Below are positions 46,226 to 58,754 of a stretch of 64,000 nucleotides of DNA, piece by piece. Location: the NCBI GenBank assembly GCA_033060915.1, contig CM065378.1, positions 34,588,501 through 34,652,500 on the forward strand. Direction: 5' to 3'. The stretch comes from Euryodendron excelsum. Its lineage: Eukaryota; Streptophyta; Magnoliopsida; Ericales; Pentaphylacaceae. Below the pieces are notes generated by a model. That model saw nothing but the letters and a program-made list of their open reading frames with translations, ran no database searches and was not told the DNA's origin. The translations under genes were made by a program, and so were the position numbers. Within the stretch, counting starts at the first letter, position 1. Every line of letters begins with the position of its first letter.

Positions 46226-48474
46226 ATGGCAAACAAGCTTAGGAACATGCTTGAAAGTCCCACTGCTGTTGCAGCCTTTAATCATAGATACAACTTCCCA
46301 GAGGGCGTAGATATTAAGTTAATAGGGCCTAAGGACGATGGCTTGTTTGAAAACAATAAGGGACTCCGTTCCCCCTAATTGCCATTATTGAGGGTGGATT
46401 TAGATTCCCAATTCACCCATTCCTTACTGCAGTGCTCAACCACTATGGAATTGCCGCCATCCAACTTCAGTCTAATGGGTATAGGATAGTTATGGGAATA
46501 GCCAAGTTGAATAGGCCTATGAACCAAAACTTGGGCCTCTACGAATTTGATTATTCCTACTCGAGTGTAGAATTGAGTGGGGCTAGGTCGGACAAAAAGA
46601 AGTACCATTTTCGTGTTAGGAGTGTGCCAAGAGAATTGGTCCAATTCCTCCGTAGTTCAGGGAAGGGAATTAATGATATCATTGTGATAGTAAGCGGGCC
46701 ATGGGAGTTCAGGAACATCCCGGAGGAGGTTCTCCTAGCGATGAGATACCCCAAGGTTTCGAAGAAAATAAGTGGATCCCCACCTTCTCTAATAGGTTTT
46801 TCTTCGATCTCTGCTTTCACCTGTCTCTACTGATCTTAACATTGTGTTTTTGTTTTTGCAGCTGACTTCGGTGTTTAAGGCAAAGAGCTCGAACAAGTTG
46901 GTCTCGACATCATTGCTCTCAACCAAGTCTGGGCATATAAGGGCATGGGCAAGTTAAGAGGAATTGGCCAAGCTTCTTACATTCTACTGGGCTACCCAAT
47001 TCAGTACCAGTCCTTCTAAGCCACTCACAAGGTACCGGAGGACATAATTGCCATCTAGAAAGTGGAAGGTAGCCTGCACCAGCTTGGAGATTTCCCATCA
47101 ATCCCACTACTACTACCTGCCGCTAAAAGTGGTATGGAACATTCATAGACTCGTAACCTGGCAGCCTTCATTAAGAAGAATATTACCTGGAAGAAGAAGG
47201 GGTATGGAGCGAGTGCATCCACCGACACTGGTACCATTGCTGTTGCTGCTTCCATATCCACGCCGCCTCCAGTCATCAAGGCCCCGGTAATGCCCCCAGT
47301 GATAGATCTGGTAAAGCCTATAGTGCCTCAGAAAGTAAAGAAGTAGAGGAGGCTGGTGAAGGTTGCTGAGGCTGATGATGCTTTAGGGAAGTCGGCATAC
47401 CCTAAGTAAGAAGATAAGGGTAAGGGAGAGAAGAAGGAGGCCGAGGAGTTCGTGGTTTGGCCAAAAGTTGGTGATTACACCATAACTTCTCAGGATTCCA
47501 TTCTTTTTAATGCTGATGTTGTTGTTGGAGCTTTCCAAGCTGTTGTGCCGCCTGAAGATATTAAGGAGTTGAGCGATACAACCACTGAAGATATTTTTAT
47601 GGGGGTAGCTCATGCCTCAATGGTGGTAAGGCGTTTTCTTTTTTTATCTTCTGGTTGATTTTTTGCCTAACTTTTTATTGATGTAATGAATTGCCTTATT
47701 CTTGATCAGGGTGCCATTCAAGGCTTGGAAGCCATGCAGTGCTACTGCAGCTTACGTGATCGGCATAAGAGCTTATTATAGAAGTACAGCGAGTTGAAGG
47801 ATTAATTCCATGTCTAAGATTAGAATGCTCGTGCTTTAAGGATGGCGCTATAGATTAGCAAAGTTGCCTTTGCTAAAACCCAGGCCTGCTTTAAGCAGAA
47901 GGAAGAAGATTTCCAAATGATGAAGGCAAAGGCTGAAGCTCTGAAAGTTCGGGAAGCTGAGAAGTCAGAATCTAAAGCGAAGGCAGGCTTGGCTAAAGCC
48001 ATAATGGATCTAGAGAAGTCGAAGGCGGAATCATAAGCCCAATACACAAAGGGCTATGAGGATGCTGAAGATACTTATGAAGCTCAAGTCAAGCAAATCT
48101 GCGAGCAACTCTTCCAGGAAGGCTAGAAAGCGGTCTTGAGGAAACAAGCTCTAGATAAGTTTTCTCCTTTCTGGACGGAGATACCGGTCTGGGCTAAAGC
48201 CGATCTGGGGTCTGACATAGAGGCAGATGAAGGCGAAGGCAAAGAAGAAGAAGAGGCTCCTCTTGGGGTCAAATTGGCTGAAACCAACCTTTATGGAGAC
48301 TTGCTTCCTACAGTGGAGAACCCCCTTGCCGAGACAAAATCGTTTGCCGAGTTGAACATCATCGCCGAACAACCCTCTTTTGGGACCAGTGCTACAGCTG
48401 AACTATCTTCTGCCAGAACTAATGCTGGTTTGCCTTTCATTGAAGTTACTCTAGTTGCTAATTTGCCTTTGTAG
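46226..48474 (+). pseudogene. Antisense additional ORF of the Tat element (Transposase_28-like), three exons
   Basis: It opens at ATG 46226 (MANKLRNML) on the strand opposite gag-pol. Three coding segments, 46226-46795, 46862-47625 and 47710-48474, are joined by GT...AG introns of 66 and 84 bp with matching phases (1 and 0), giving about 700 codons to TAG 48472-48474. Exon 1 carries the domain of the 'putative gypsy type transposon' family: GGFRFPIHPFLTAVLNHYGI, YEFDYSYSSVE and a VSGPWEF motif. Exon 3 is a Lys/Glu/Ala-rich coiled coil (about 47850-48130), then an acidic stretch. It has one 1-base deletion near 46368 and about a dozen stops, most explained by C-to-T at Gln codons. Such ORFs have no proven function. 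Confidence 0.7.
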
Positions 48475-48779
48475 TTCTTACTTTTTACCTCCTTTGTGAT
48501 TATGCCTGCAGGTAGAACATTTGTATTCTGTTTCTTTAATAAAGTGAGATTTTTTACTGTGCTAACTCTTTTTCTAGCATTTTTTTTAAGTTTGAGTCTT
48601 TCATATCATGCTTTTACTTTAGATCTGAAATTGGTTTTAGGCCAAGACATTTTAGCTAAACTATTTTATTCGAACAACACTTAATTTTCTACCAAGTTGA
48701 ATGAGTTTTGGCCATTCTTTTGCCGACCTGACATATTTAGGTAGGACTAAGCATGGTTTTTATTTGCTCAACAAGCTTT
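48475..48779. other. Non-coding stretch after the antisense ORF
   Basis: T-rich on the plus strand; no gene. It leads into the 61-bp repeats. Confidence 0.4.
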
Positions 48780-49150
48780 GGTTTTTGTGGCCTTCGTCGG
48801 CTAACTTGCCTAATTTGGATATGACCAAATTTTTACACTTGGTTTTTATGGTCTTCATTGGCCGACCTGCCCAACTTGGACAGGCCTAAGTTTTTGCATT
48901 TGGTTTTTATGGCCTTCGTTAGCCGACCTGCTTAATTTGGATAGGACTAAGTTTTTACTCTTGGTTTTTATGACCTTAATTAGTCGATCTGCCCAACTTG
49001 GACATGACCAAGTTTTTATACTTGATTTTTATGGCCTTCGTTGGCCGACTTACCCAACTTAGACATGACCAAGTTTTTACACTTGGTTTTTATGGCCTTC
49101 ATTGGCCGACCTGCCCAATTTGGACAGGACCAAGTTTTTACCTTTAGTTT
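48780..49150. repeat. 61-bp tandem repeat, about 6 copies, in the Tat 3' region
   Basis: Unit starts (GGTTTTTATGGCCTTC type) at 48780, 48841, 48902, 48963, 49024 and 49085. The consensus includes GGCCGACCTGCCCAACTTGG and AGGACCAAGTTTTTACACTT. It lies between the ends of integrase and of the antisense ORF. Confidence 0.92.
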
Positions 49151-49329
49151 TTTTTTTTTTTGCTTTGGTGCTTGCTTGTTGGAATGGCATCAAACATGTA
49201 GATTTGCATAATAACTCCTAGTTTTATTGATAATATGCAACAAAGTATTGTTATAGGTGATTACATCTTTTAGGAATAAGAAGACTCCTATTGGTAGAAC
49301 TTCCTGAGATTGTTAGCATTTCATGGTAG

Positions 49330-50590
49330 GGGTAGTTATAGCATTTCTTCAACAATTTCCAGTCGGCATGCCCCTAAGCCGACCTGAGACACAACTCTAT
49401 AAGGACCTTTCCAGTTTGGGCCAAGCTTCCCCTCTACTAGATTCTTGGTTGCCCCTAATACTTTTCTTAGCACTAAGTCACCAGGAGCAAAAACTCTTGG
49501 CTGGACTCGCTTATTGTAGGCTCGGTTTAGTTGCTAATGATATCCAATAAGTTTAAGTAAGGTGGCCTCTCTCTTTTCTTCAATAAGGTCTAGGTCCTTC
49601 TTCAAAGTCTGATCATTGAGGCCAATGTCGAACGCTACCAATCTGATGGTTAGAAGTTTGACTTCCAAGGGTATTGCTGCCTCCACCCCATATGTCATTG
49701 AGAAAGGGATTTCTCCAGTAGATCTCATTGGAGTGGTTCTATATGACCATAAGACACTTGATAGCTCTTCAACTCATCTTCCCTTAACTTTCTCAAGCCT
49801 CTTTTTTATTCCATTTAACATGGGCTTGTTTGATAGCTTGCCCGTTGCACTGCGGATAGGCCGACGTTGAGTAGTAATTTCTGATCCCAAGCCTGCTACA
49901 GAATTCTCTAAACGTGTTGTTGCCATTGTCTGAAACCAGTGCATGGGGTATGCCGAATCTTGTAATGATGTTTCTCTATTCAAACCTTTTAGCGTCAATT
50001 TCTCTGATAGTAGATAAGGGTTCTGCTTCCACCCACTTGGTATAGTAATTAGTTGCCATTATGAGGAATCTCTTATTTCTTGGAGCTCAGGGTAGCAGTC
50101 TGATTATATCCAATCCCTATTGTGTAAAGGGCTTGGGGCTAGTAATGGTTATGAGGTCCTCGACAAGCTGGTGAATGATCGGCGAAAACTTCTAACACTT
50201 TTGACACTTCAACACATACTGGGCGACATCTTTATGCATATAGGGCCACCAATTACCCTGAGAAATAGCTCGATGCGCAAGAGATCTTCCGTTGACATGA
50301 CTCACACAGATACCTTCATGAATTTTAAGCAGAATGCCCTACACTTTGTCGGGGTGGACACAATGAAAGTAGGGGCCAGTGAATGATCTTCTATATAATT
50401 CTTTGTCGGGAGATAACCAGTACTTTAGTGATTTGTTCTTGATTCTTCTAGCCTCGTTCTTGTCTTTCGGTAGCTCATCCTTGTTAAGATATGAGATGAT
50501 TGGGTCCATCCAGGATGGCCCTAATTGCTCAATAGTTAAGGCTTCCACTTCTTCTTGAAATATGCTTGGGCTAGGTAATGTCTCCACGAG
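49330..50590 (-). pseudogene. Tat integrase, broken
   Basis: Read on minus. The zinc-binding region comes first (about 50160-50340): HEGICVSH ... then WWPYMHKDVAQYV with CQKC. The core has TKWVEAEPLSTI (about 49995-50055), GIPHALVSDNGNNTF with the second catalytic Asp (about 49910-49960), and YPQCNGQAIKQAH (about 49825-49865), where the catalytic Glu of the usual NGQAE is Ile. Then SMTYGVEAAIPLEV and the C-terminal GDLVLRKV and KLGPNWKGPYRVV (about 49370-49475). Multiple stops. Confidence 0.85.
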
Positions 50591-50699
50591 AATTGTTCTT
50601 TTTTATCCCGACTTTAAGGCTGCTACAAGAGTTACCAAGGCATCGGCCTAAGCATTGCTACCGCAGCTGATTTGATGGAGCTTATACTTATTGAATTTG

Positions 50700-51010
50700 C
50701 CGAGCATCTCTTTTACTGTTGCCAGGTACTTTGCCATCTTGTAATTTTTTGCCCACCCATGATCTGGTTAACCACCAACTGGAAATCTGAATAGATAAAT
50801 ATCTCGACAATCTTCAACTTTATAGCTCGGTGCAGATCGACGAGCAAAGCCTTGTATTCTGACTCGTTATTCGAAATAGTAAACTCCAACTTTATAGCCA
50901 GCTCTAATGCCATACCATCTAGTGTGATTAGGATTATGCTCAATCTTACCCCCCTATCGTTAGATGCTCCGTCGACAAAGAGCTTCCAATGATCAGCAAT
51001 CTCCCACAGC
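50700..51010 (-). pseudogene. Tat second RNase H (archaeal type)
   Basis: Minus frame with WKLFVDGASNDRG (first catalytic Asp), NNESEYKALL (Glu) and FIYSDFQLVVNQIMGG (third acidic position). The order and spacing are those of the archaeal-type RNase H found in addition to the RT-linked one in Tat elements. Mostly open from about 51010 to 50713. Confidence 0.85.
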
Positions 51011-51090
51011 TCTAAGTTGGGTTCATCATTTGATTGATCAGGTGTCTAAATGGGTTCTTGGGGTAGTTCAATAAAAAATTTAGCAATGAA

Positions 51091-52658
51091 TTATGCAAGT
51101 ACTTGACTTTTTACTGCTGACTTGGGTAGGAATTTGATGTCAAATTCTCCCAGCTCTACTGCCCATTTTGCTAGTGTTCCCGAGAAATTGGCTCTTCTGA
51201 GAAATGGCTTAAGCTGATGGTCTGCGAGGACGTTAATGGTATGGGCCCTAAAGTAGTACACCAACTTACGTGATGCCATTACCAACGTTAGGGCCAGCTT
51301 CTCTAGTGGAAGATACCTGCTTTCTGCTACCAGAAGAGTTTTGCTGACGTTGTAGACTGACTTTTGCTTCCTGTCTTGTTGTTGAAGTAGGATGCCGCTT
51401 ACTGCATGGTCTGATACTGCCAGGTATAGATAGAGCTCTTTATGTTTTAGCGGCGTAGAAAGTAGTGGTGGCTGGGTCAGATATTTCTTCAAGTTGGCGA
51501 GGGCCTGGTCACAATTAGGTCTCCAGTTGAACTACTCTTATTTTTTCAGAAGTTAAAAGAATGGCTGACATTTATCTGAAGATCGGCTGATGAATCGGTT
51601 GAGAGCCGCTGCCATTCCAGTCAATTTTTAGAGTTCATTGATACTCCTCAGGGCTTAGATATTTTGGATTGCACTTATTTGATGCGGGTCAGCTTCGAGC
51701 CCTCGGTAGGTAACCAAGAATCCAAGAAAATTTCTAGAGCTTACTCCGAACACACACTTAGAGGTGTTCAGCCTTATCTTATAGCTTTTGAGGATCTTGA
51801 ATACTTCCTTTAGATTGGCCAAGTGTTATTTCCAGACCTTGCTTTTGACCACCATGTCATTAATGTACACTTCGACAATGCTGCCGATGTGTTGCTTAAA
51901 CATTTTGGTGACAAATCTTTGATAGGTGACACCTGCATTCTTCAAACCAAAGGGCATGACTTTTTAATAGAAGATACCCCTTGGGTTGATGAAGGCAGTT
52001 TTCTCTTGGTCCTTTTTATAGAGCGGGATCTGGTGGTACCCGCGGTAGGCATCCAAGAAACTCATCCTCTTATGTCCAGCCATTGCATTCACGAGCTGAA
52101 CAATTTTTGGAAGAGCGAAAACGTCATTGGGGCATGATTTATTCAAGTTGGTGAAGTCAATAGAACCCTCCACTTACCGTTCTTCTTCTTTACCACCAGT
52201 ATGTTTGATAGCCAGCGTGGGTAATAGACTTCCCTTATTGCCCTTGCTTCAAGGAGCTTGTCCACTTCTTTGACCACATCATCCACGTGTTGAGTAACTG
52301 CCCTTCTCCCCTTTTGGGCCACAGGTCGGCACTATAGGTCCACGCTAAGTCTGTGACAAACTACTTGTGGATCAATTCTTGGCATATCATAACGTGTCTA
52401 GGCGAACACTTCAATATACTTTGTCAGTAGGTTGATCAATGATTTCTCCTCAGATTTAGATAGAAAGGTGCCGAGAACGAAATATTTTTCTTCATCGTGC
52501 CGATCTATGTAAATCTTCCTCAAGTCCTCAACGACCTTATTTTCTGGTAACAGCTCAACATCATCTATCATGGGAGTGTCTTTATGAAGTTTCATCATCT
52601 GTACCTTCCCCGTTTTTTCCTTCATGGTGCATGCTGTCAAGAAGCACTGCTTAGCCAC
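51091..52658 (-). pseudogene. Tat reverse transcriptase and RT-linked RNase H, broken
   Basis: On minus: the N-terminal linker (52398-52658), RT fingers with WLSNILVVKKKNGKWR (about 52160-52215), then DFTNLNKSCPND and MSFLDAYRGYHQIPL (51964-52173). The catalytic box reads YIND (51856-51867) instead of YVDD, one G-to-A change away. RNase H follows at 51091-51492: LYLAVSDHAVSGILLQQ, RYLPLEKLALTLVMASRKL and LADHQLKPFL. Frameshifts lie at about 51500-51950. Confidence 0.9.
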
Positions 52659-52689
52659 TACCTGGTCCCCTCTTATCTCTTATACTCCT

Positions 52690-53132
52690 CTTGAAAATCG
52701 AAAATGGATCAACTGATGATAGGACGAAGGTATGGCTTTCATGAGGTGCAACCATGTCTGACCCATGATTACATTATAGGGAGAAAGCACATTGACCACC
52801 AGGAACTTCGTCTAAATAGTGATCCCTCCCACGGTAACCGAGATAATTACCTTTCCCAGTGGCCAGACCGGGTCCAAGCTGAATTTGACCAGGGGGTTCA
52901 AAGATTGTTAGAGATCGGCGTCCTTCAGTCTTGGCTTCTTGAAGAGGTCGTAGAATAAGACTTCGGAGGAGCTTCCTTGATCAATCAGTAGCCTTTTTAC
53001 ATTATAGTCCCCCAATCGTAGTGTTACCACCAATGCTTCATTGTGTGGTAATTGCACTCCTGCCAAGTCATCATCGGTGAAGGTTATGGCCTCAACACTA
53101 CTGCTGACGTTTGCTTTTTTGTATGGAGCTTC
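52690..53132 (-). pseudogene. Tat protease, with frame continuing into gag across LTR D
   Basis: On minus: TFTDDDLAGVQLPHNEALVV, then the active-site segment RLLIDQGSSSEVLFYDLF (D-Q-G where other families have D-T/S-G), then SPYNVIMGQTWLHLMKAIPS. One stop lies at about 52910. When LTR D and one TSD copy are ignored, the frame runs on from gag (61467 upward) without a shift. Confidence 0.85.
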
Positions 53133-53900
53133 TGTCGCGCCTTGATTTTTTGCACCCGAAAAAAGACAAGTGAGAAAAATAAAGTACTCTCTCGTTAGAA
53201 CTCATCCTCCTAAAAGGACGAGTACGACTAAGTTTGAATTAAAAATTAATTTTGAATAAGGGCTTTTGGAAAAGATTTGAAGTTGCCACTTAACTTGATT
53301 AAGGTGAGTTAGGTCACCTAAAACTAAGCACAATCCGAAGATTACACTCAGAGTTTTTGAAAAGATTTTGAAAACTTCCTCAAGAGAGGGTTTTTAAGAA
53401 AACAGGTTGTTTGGCAACTTTTGAAAATATTTAAGCCCTTTTTTGAAAATAACTCCACTTAGTCTTTGAAAACATTCATCTAGGTTCGGAGGTTGGTTAC
53501 GTGTAGGGAAGGTGCACTAAGCCATCACTCTACCCCGTCCTTGTAGTACCTATATGTCTATTCACCCTAGATTCACTCATTCGGAATCTTTCATTAATAA
53601 TGTCCAAAAACTGTCCACTTTAAAAAAGAATTTTGAAAAGAGAAATTTGACATGATGCATGATATGTAAGTGCAAGAACTTGATTTGATTTTAAAAATAG
53701 ATTTGAAAAGACTTGATTTGATTTTAAAACGAGTTTGAAAAAATAGATTTGATTTTTGAAAGAAAGTTTTAGAAATTGAAAATAGAGATTTGAAAATAGA
53801 TTTTTAAATTAGAAACTTGAAATAGATGGGAATTTGAAAATTGATATTAGAGTTAGAAAATTGAAATAGATCATAAAATTGGAAGTTTGAAAAAGATTAT
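53133..53900 (-). mobile_element. Solo LTR D, left part (minus)
   Basis: Starts TGTCGCGCCTTGATT. The left flank GCTTC (53128-53132) matches GCTTC after the right end (61462-61466). D is interrupted at 53900 by LTR B and resumes after it. Without B it totals about 3.47 kb, shorter than A and B. Confidence 0.9.
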
Positions 53901-56900
53901 TGTCGCGCTTAGATTTTTCGCACTCGAGGAATACTCACACAAGCGGGAAAAATGCTGTACTCTCTCATTAGAACTCACCCTCCTAAAAGAATGACTGCGA
54001 CTAAGTTTGAATTGAAAAATTGGTTTGAATAAAGGGCTTTTAGAAAAGATTTGGAGTCACCACCTAACTTAATTAAGGTGAGTTAGGTCACCTAAAAACT
54101 AAGCATAATCCGAAAGCTACACTTAGGGTTTTTAGAAAAAGATTTTGAAAATATCTCCTCAAGAGAGGGTTTTTAAGAAAAACAGGTTGTTTGGCAACCT
54201 TTGGAAAGCATTTAGCCCTTTTTTGAAAAATAACTCCGTTTGGTCTTTGAAAACAGTGATTTAGGTTCGGAGGTTGGTTACGTGTAGGGAAGACGCACTA
54301 AGCCAACACCCTACCCCGCCCTTTCGGTACCTACATGTCAATCTACCCTAGATTCACCTATGAGAGTCTTTAACTAACTAATGTTCAACCCTATTCACTT
54401 TGAAAAACAATGTTTGAAAAGAAACTAACATGATGCATGATATGCAAGTGTAAGAATAAAAGAGTTGGAAAATAGATTTGAAAAGAAATTGATTTGATTT
54501 GAAAGAGATTTGAAATTAGATAGATTTGAATTTGAAAATTTTTAGAAATTGAAAGTAGAGATTTGAAAATAGAAATTTGAAATTGGAAATTTGAAAATAG
54601 ATTGGAGATTTGGAAAGATTTTGGAATTTGAAATTTGGAAGATATGGAGGAATTTGAAATTTGAAAGAAGTTGAGACCGCACCCATGAGGGTTGCCTACG
54701 TATCCTTTTGGAGGAATCAGGTCAGTCGCAGTTCAGACAGGAGTCCAATTGAAAATAGAAGGTTGGATTGGAAGAGATTTTGATTGGAAAAAGGATTTGA
54801 TTTGAACTTGGAATAGAAGATTGGAAATTGAAATTTAGAATTTTGGAATTTGAAAAAGATTGAATTTTGATTTGAAGATTTCAAAGGACTTGACTTTGGA
54901 AAACTTGGTTTTAGGAAACCTAGACTTAGGAAAGAGAAAATTTAGAAAGGACTTGAGATTAAGAAATATTGGATTTGACTTGGAAAGATTTGGAAAGATT
55001 GGATTGAATTTAGGAAAAGTTCGGATTAGGAAAGGTTCGAATTAGGGAAGTGTCATTTCAGGAAAGTTTCAACTTAGGAAAGCTTTGGTTTAGGAAAGTT
55101 TAGAATTGAGAAAGTTTCATTTTTGGAAAGTTTTGGAATTAGGAAAGTTTTGAAATTTCAACTTAGGAAAGTTTTGAATTTGGAATGTTTTGAAATAGGG
55201 AAGTTTTGAAAATTGGAATGTTTAAAAAAACAAGGAAGTTTTGAAAATAGGAAAGTTTTGAGTTTATAAAGTTTTGAAATTTGGAAGGATTTGAAATTTA
55301 GAAAGTTTGGAATTTAGAAAGATTTAGGTTTAGAAAGATTTAACTTAAGAAAGTTTTGAATTTGGAAAGATTTGGAATTTAGAAAGATTTGAAATTTAGA
55401 AAGTTTAAGATTTAGAAAGTTTTAGGGTTTTAGATAATCTTGAGATTAGGAAAAGTTTGAATTTGGGAAAGGTTTGAAAACTTGAATTTGAAAAGTTAAG
55501 ATTTGAAAAGGGGTGGAATTAGGAAGGATTTGAAAGTTGAGTTTTAAAATTTAGGAAAGATTCTTATGTTCAAGTTTTGAAAACTAAAGATTTAGGAAAG
55601 GAGAAGTTTAGAAAGGATTTGAATTAGGAAAGAGTTGGATTAGGAAGAGATTGGATTTAGTTTCTAAAAGAGAAAGTTTAAATTTTGTTTCCAAAAACGG
55701 AGGATTGGATTTGGTTTCCTAAACGGGAATATTTGATTTGATTTTCTAAAGGGAAGATAAGATTTGGCAAGGATTTGGAAAGGGAGATTCTAGAAACCCT
55801 AGATTTGGAAAATTATAGTTTTGACGTAGAAAATAGGTTTTGGAAATGTATATAGTTTTGGTATAGAAAACAAGAGGTTTTGGAAACCTAGGTTTGGGGC
55901 AAAGTTTGAGAATCAGGTTTATGGAAAGAAAATTAATGTTTCCTAATTGTGAGTTCTATGGTTTGATTTGGGCTCTAAAGAGAGGATTTTTGTAAAGTGC
56001 GTTTTTGGAAACAAAGGCTTTAGAAGGAAAATCCTAGAGGGGAGTTTCTAGAAGGGAGATTTTGGAAAGAGAGTTCTTGGAAAGATTTTGGAGAGAGTTT
56101 TCCTAGGAAAGAGACCTAGGGAACGTTTTTGAAAAGTGGACTTTAAAGAGAGCGTTTTGGAAAGGAATTGAAAAAGGAGGTTTGGAAAAAAATAGATCTT
56201 TGGAGAGAGTTGTTGAAAACAATTTTGGAAAGAAGAGTTTTTGGGAAGTATGTTGAAAAAAGAAGATTTTTAGGAAAATATTTTTGAAGAGAGTTTTTGG
56301 AAGGAGTAAAAACATCTCACTTTCCTAAAGCAATTCTAACCATGAGAGGGCTAGAACCATTTTAAGAAAGTGGTTTTGAAAAACAATAAGATTTGAAAAT
56401 ATGGACCATAAAAGCCACTTTTAATGTAGCACTTTCCTAAAGCAACCCTAGCCATTAAAAGGCTAGAATCACCCTAGGATTATGATTTTGAAAACAAATT
56501 TTTGAAAAAGAGGATTTTGATGCAATTTTGGAAACGAGTTTGAAAACGATTTTGAAAACAACTTTTGAAAGATGCAAGATCATGATATGCACAATGCAAT
56601 TTTGGGGTTGTGAACATACAAGGTTAAGGCTTCACCACATAATCAAGGGGACCGGACCCACGTGGTCTCTGGTTAGACTAGAAGAAACACGGTGACTCTC
56701 CAATAGCCCAATCCTACACATGGACCGGGAATCCCCTTGTTTCAAGCATGCAAAGAAAAGGGGGCCGGGGGGGGGGGGGGAAGAGATGGGGGATTAAAAT
56801 AGAGAAAACCCAAGTGGGTTGGAGAGAAAAGAGAGAGGGGGAAGTGCGAAAATTTAAATAGAGAACCTACCTTGTATCTTGTTTATTTTGCGCGCCTTGC

Positions 56901-58754
56901 TTGTCTTCAATCTTCGGTCTTCGTCTTGATCTTCATCTTCAATCTTCAAGAGTTGTCTTCAAGCTTTAGATTGCAGCTCTTCAAGTCTTCAAAGGAGGGT
57001 TGAAGGCTAGTGTATGAGTGTATGGGGGTGCATATGAGTGTATAGGAGGCTAAGGTTTAGTGTATGGTGGCTAGGGTTTGGAAAACCTAGGGAAGCTAGG
57101 ATTTTGGAGGTGCCCGAGCTCTGTGTATCGAAATATAGGATTTTTAGACTGAGTTTACGCATCCTTTTCACATTGGAAGAGGCTTTATATTTATAGAGGT
57201 AGGACAACACTGGCGCCTGTTGTAGTGGCGCTAGGGCAAAATTGCTCTTAGCTCCACTAGGAGTGGCGCCAGGCCAATTCTTGGCTTGGCGCCACTAGTA
57301 GTGGCGCCAACCAGTTAGGAAACTTTGTAAGTCGGCAAGCAACGTATCTTTGACTAGATTTGGGCGCCTGTACTAGTGACTACCATGCAATTTTTAGCCT
57401 GGCTTCACTAGGAGTGACTTCGGAAAGTCTAGGAATGATTTGAAGAAGCCGGGAATGACCTGGAAGGCCGAAAAAGAGCAGGAACACTTAAAATAGTGTC
57501 CTGGAGGTATTTGGCTTGAAAAATGAGGATAGTATGTGTTGGAAAGGTTGATTGGGCCTTTAGGGGCAAAATGGTCAATCAGATCGAGAAGATGTCGGGA
57601 CAGACTCGGACTGTCCCGGAAGAAGACTTGAGATTTGAAAGCATTATTCAGAATGTTCCCAAAGGTTGTCGGTTTGATACCCAAAGCCGGTGTGGTCGAA
57701 AAAAGTGACCGGCCCACCAGGGGCAAAACGGTCATTTCGTACCGGGTTTGCCGGAACTGACTCGGAATGATCCGGAAAGATAAAGAAGGGTTGAGAATAC
57801 TATAAGAAGCAATCTCAGGAGGTTACCGGTTTAATACCCAGAGCCGGTGTGGTCGAAAAAGGAGACCGGCCCACCAGGGGTAAAACGGTCATTTTGTATC
57901 GGGTTTGCCGGAATTGACCTGGAATGATCCGGAAAGGTAGAGGAAGGTTGAGAACACTATAAAAAGCATTCTCAAGAAGTTATCGATTTGATACCCAGAG
58001 CCGGTGTGGTTCCCGGGGCGTTTGGATGCCTAGGGGCAAAATGGTCGTCTTGACCGAAAAGTCTCGAAAAAGGTCCAAGGGGCAGTTTGGTCATTTTTTA
58101 CCGAAGTGGGCTAACAGACACAGGTGTTAACCTGGGTTTTGAGTGTTTCCGCCACTCTGACAGTGGTCGTCGTGACACAGGGGTTTGTTGGCAATTCCCT
58201 ATATCGACCTATTTGTGAGTATTTCCGCTACTCTAACGGTTGTGATGTTTGCGAGTATTTTCGCTACTCGGACCGTCTCGAGGAATAAACTATCTCGAGA
58301 GAGGGATTGGGAAGGGGTCTTATCATCTCTGAAAAGACGTGCTTGATTTGGAACCGTCTCGAGGAATAAACTGTCTCGAGAGAGGGATTGGAAAGGGGAC
58401 TTACCATCTTCGAGAAGACATGCCTGATTTAGAACCGTCTCGAGGAATAAACTGTCTCGAGAGAGGGATTGGAAAGGGGACTTACCGTCTTTGAAAAGAC
58501 GTGCCTGGATTGGAACTGTCTCGAGGAATAAACTGTCTCGAGAGAGGGATTGGAGTTGGAAGTAGAAAGCATAATGCCCCTAAGGGCATTTTGGTCATTT
58601 TGCCTCTATTTGGGCCTGGTGGGCCCGCAAAGCGATGGACAGATGGGATTTGGATTTTAGAAAATTGGTTTTGATTGGAATATGCCCACAATGACTTGAA
58701 CACAAGTCTGAACGGAGTGTAGACTGCCGAGCGGTAAAAAATGGGGTGCTTACA
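53901..58754 (-). mobile_element. Solo LTR B of the large LTR family (minus, 4854 bp), nested in D
   Basis: On minus: TGTAAGCACCCCATTTTT ... CTAAGCGCGACA. The TSD ATTAT is perfect (53896-53900 and 58755-58759). It carries the same features as A in reverse: 81-bp repeats (58262-58560), TATA region (about 57187-57200), telobox-like CTAGGGTTT motifs (about 57000-57085) and a ~2.5-kb degenerate repeat region (about 54400-56600). A 15-base G run occurs at about 56767. Solo LTR, no internal region. Confidence 0.93.
58262..58560. repeat. 81-bp tandem repeat, about 4 copies, in LTR B
   Basis: Reverse complement of the array at 24530-24930: CGTCTCGAGGAATAAACT recurs at about 81-bp steps from 58277. 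It shows the same paired inverted repeats. Confidence 0.9.

Noticed and set aside
46375..46820. Minus-strand open frames of about 90 codons
   Set aside because: They are shadows of exon 1 of the antisense Tat ORF on the plus strand, which has the recognised domain.
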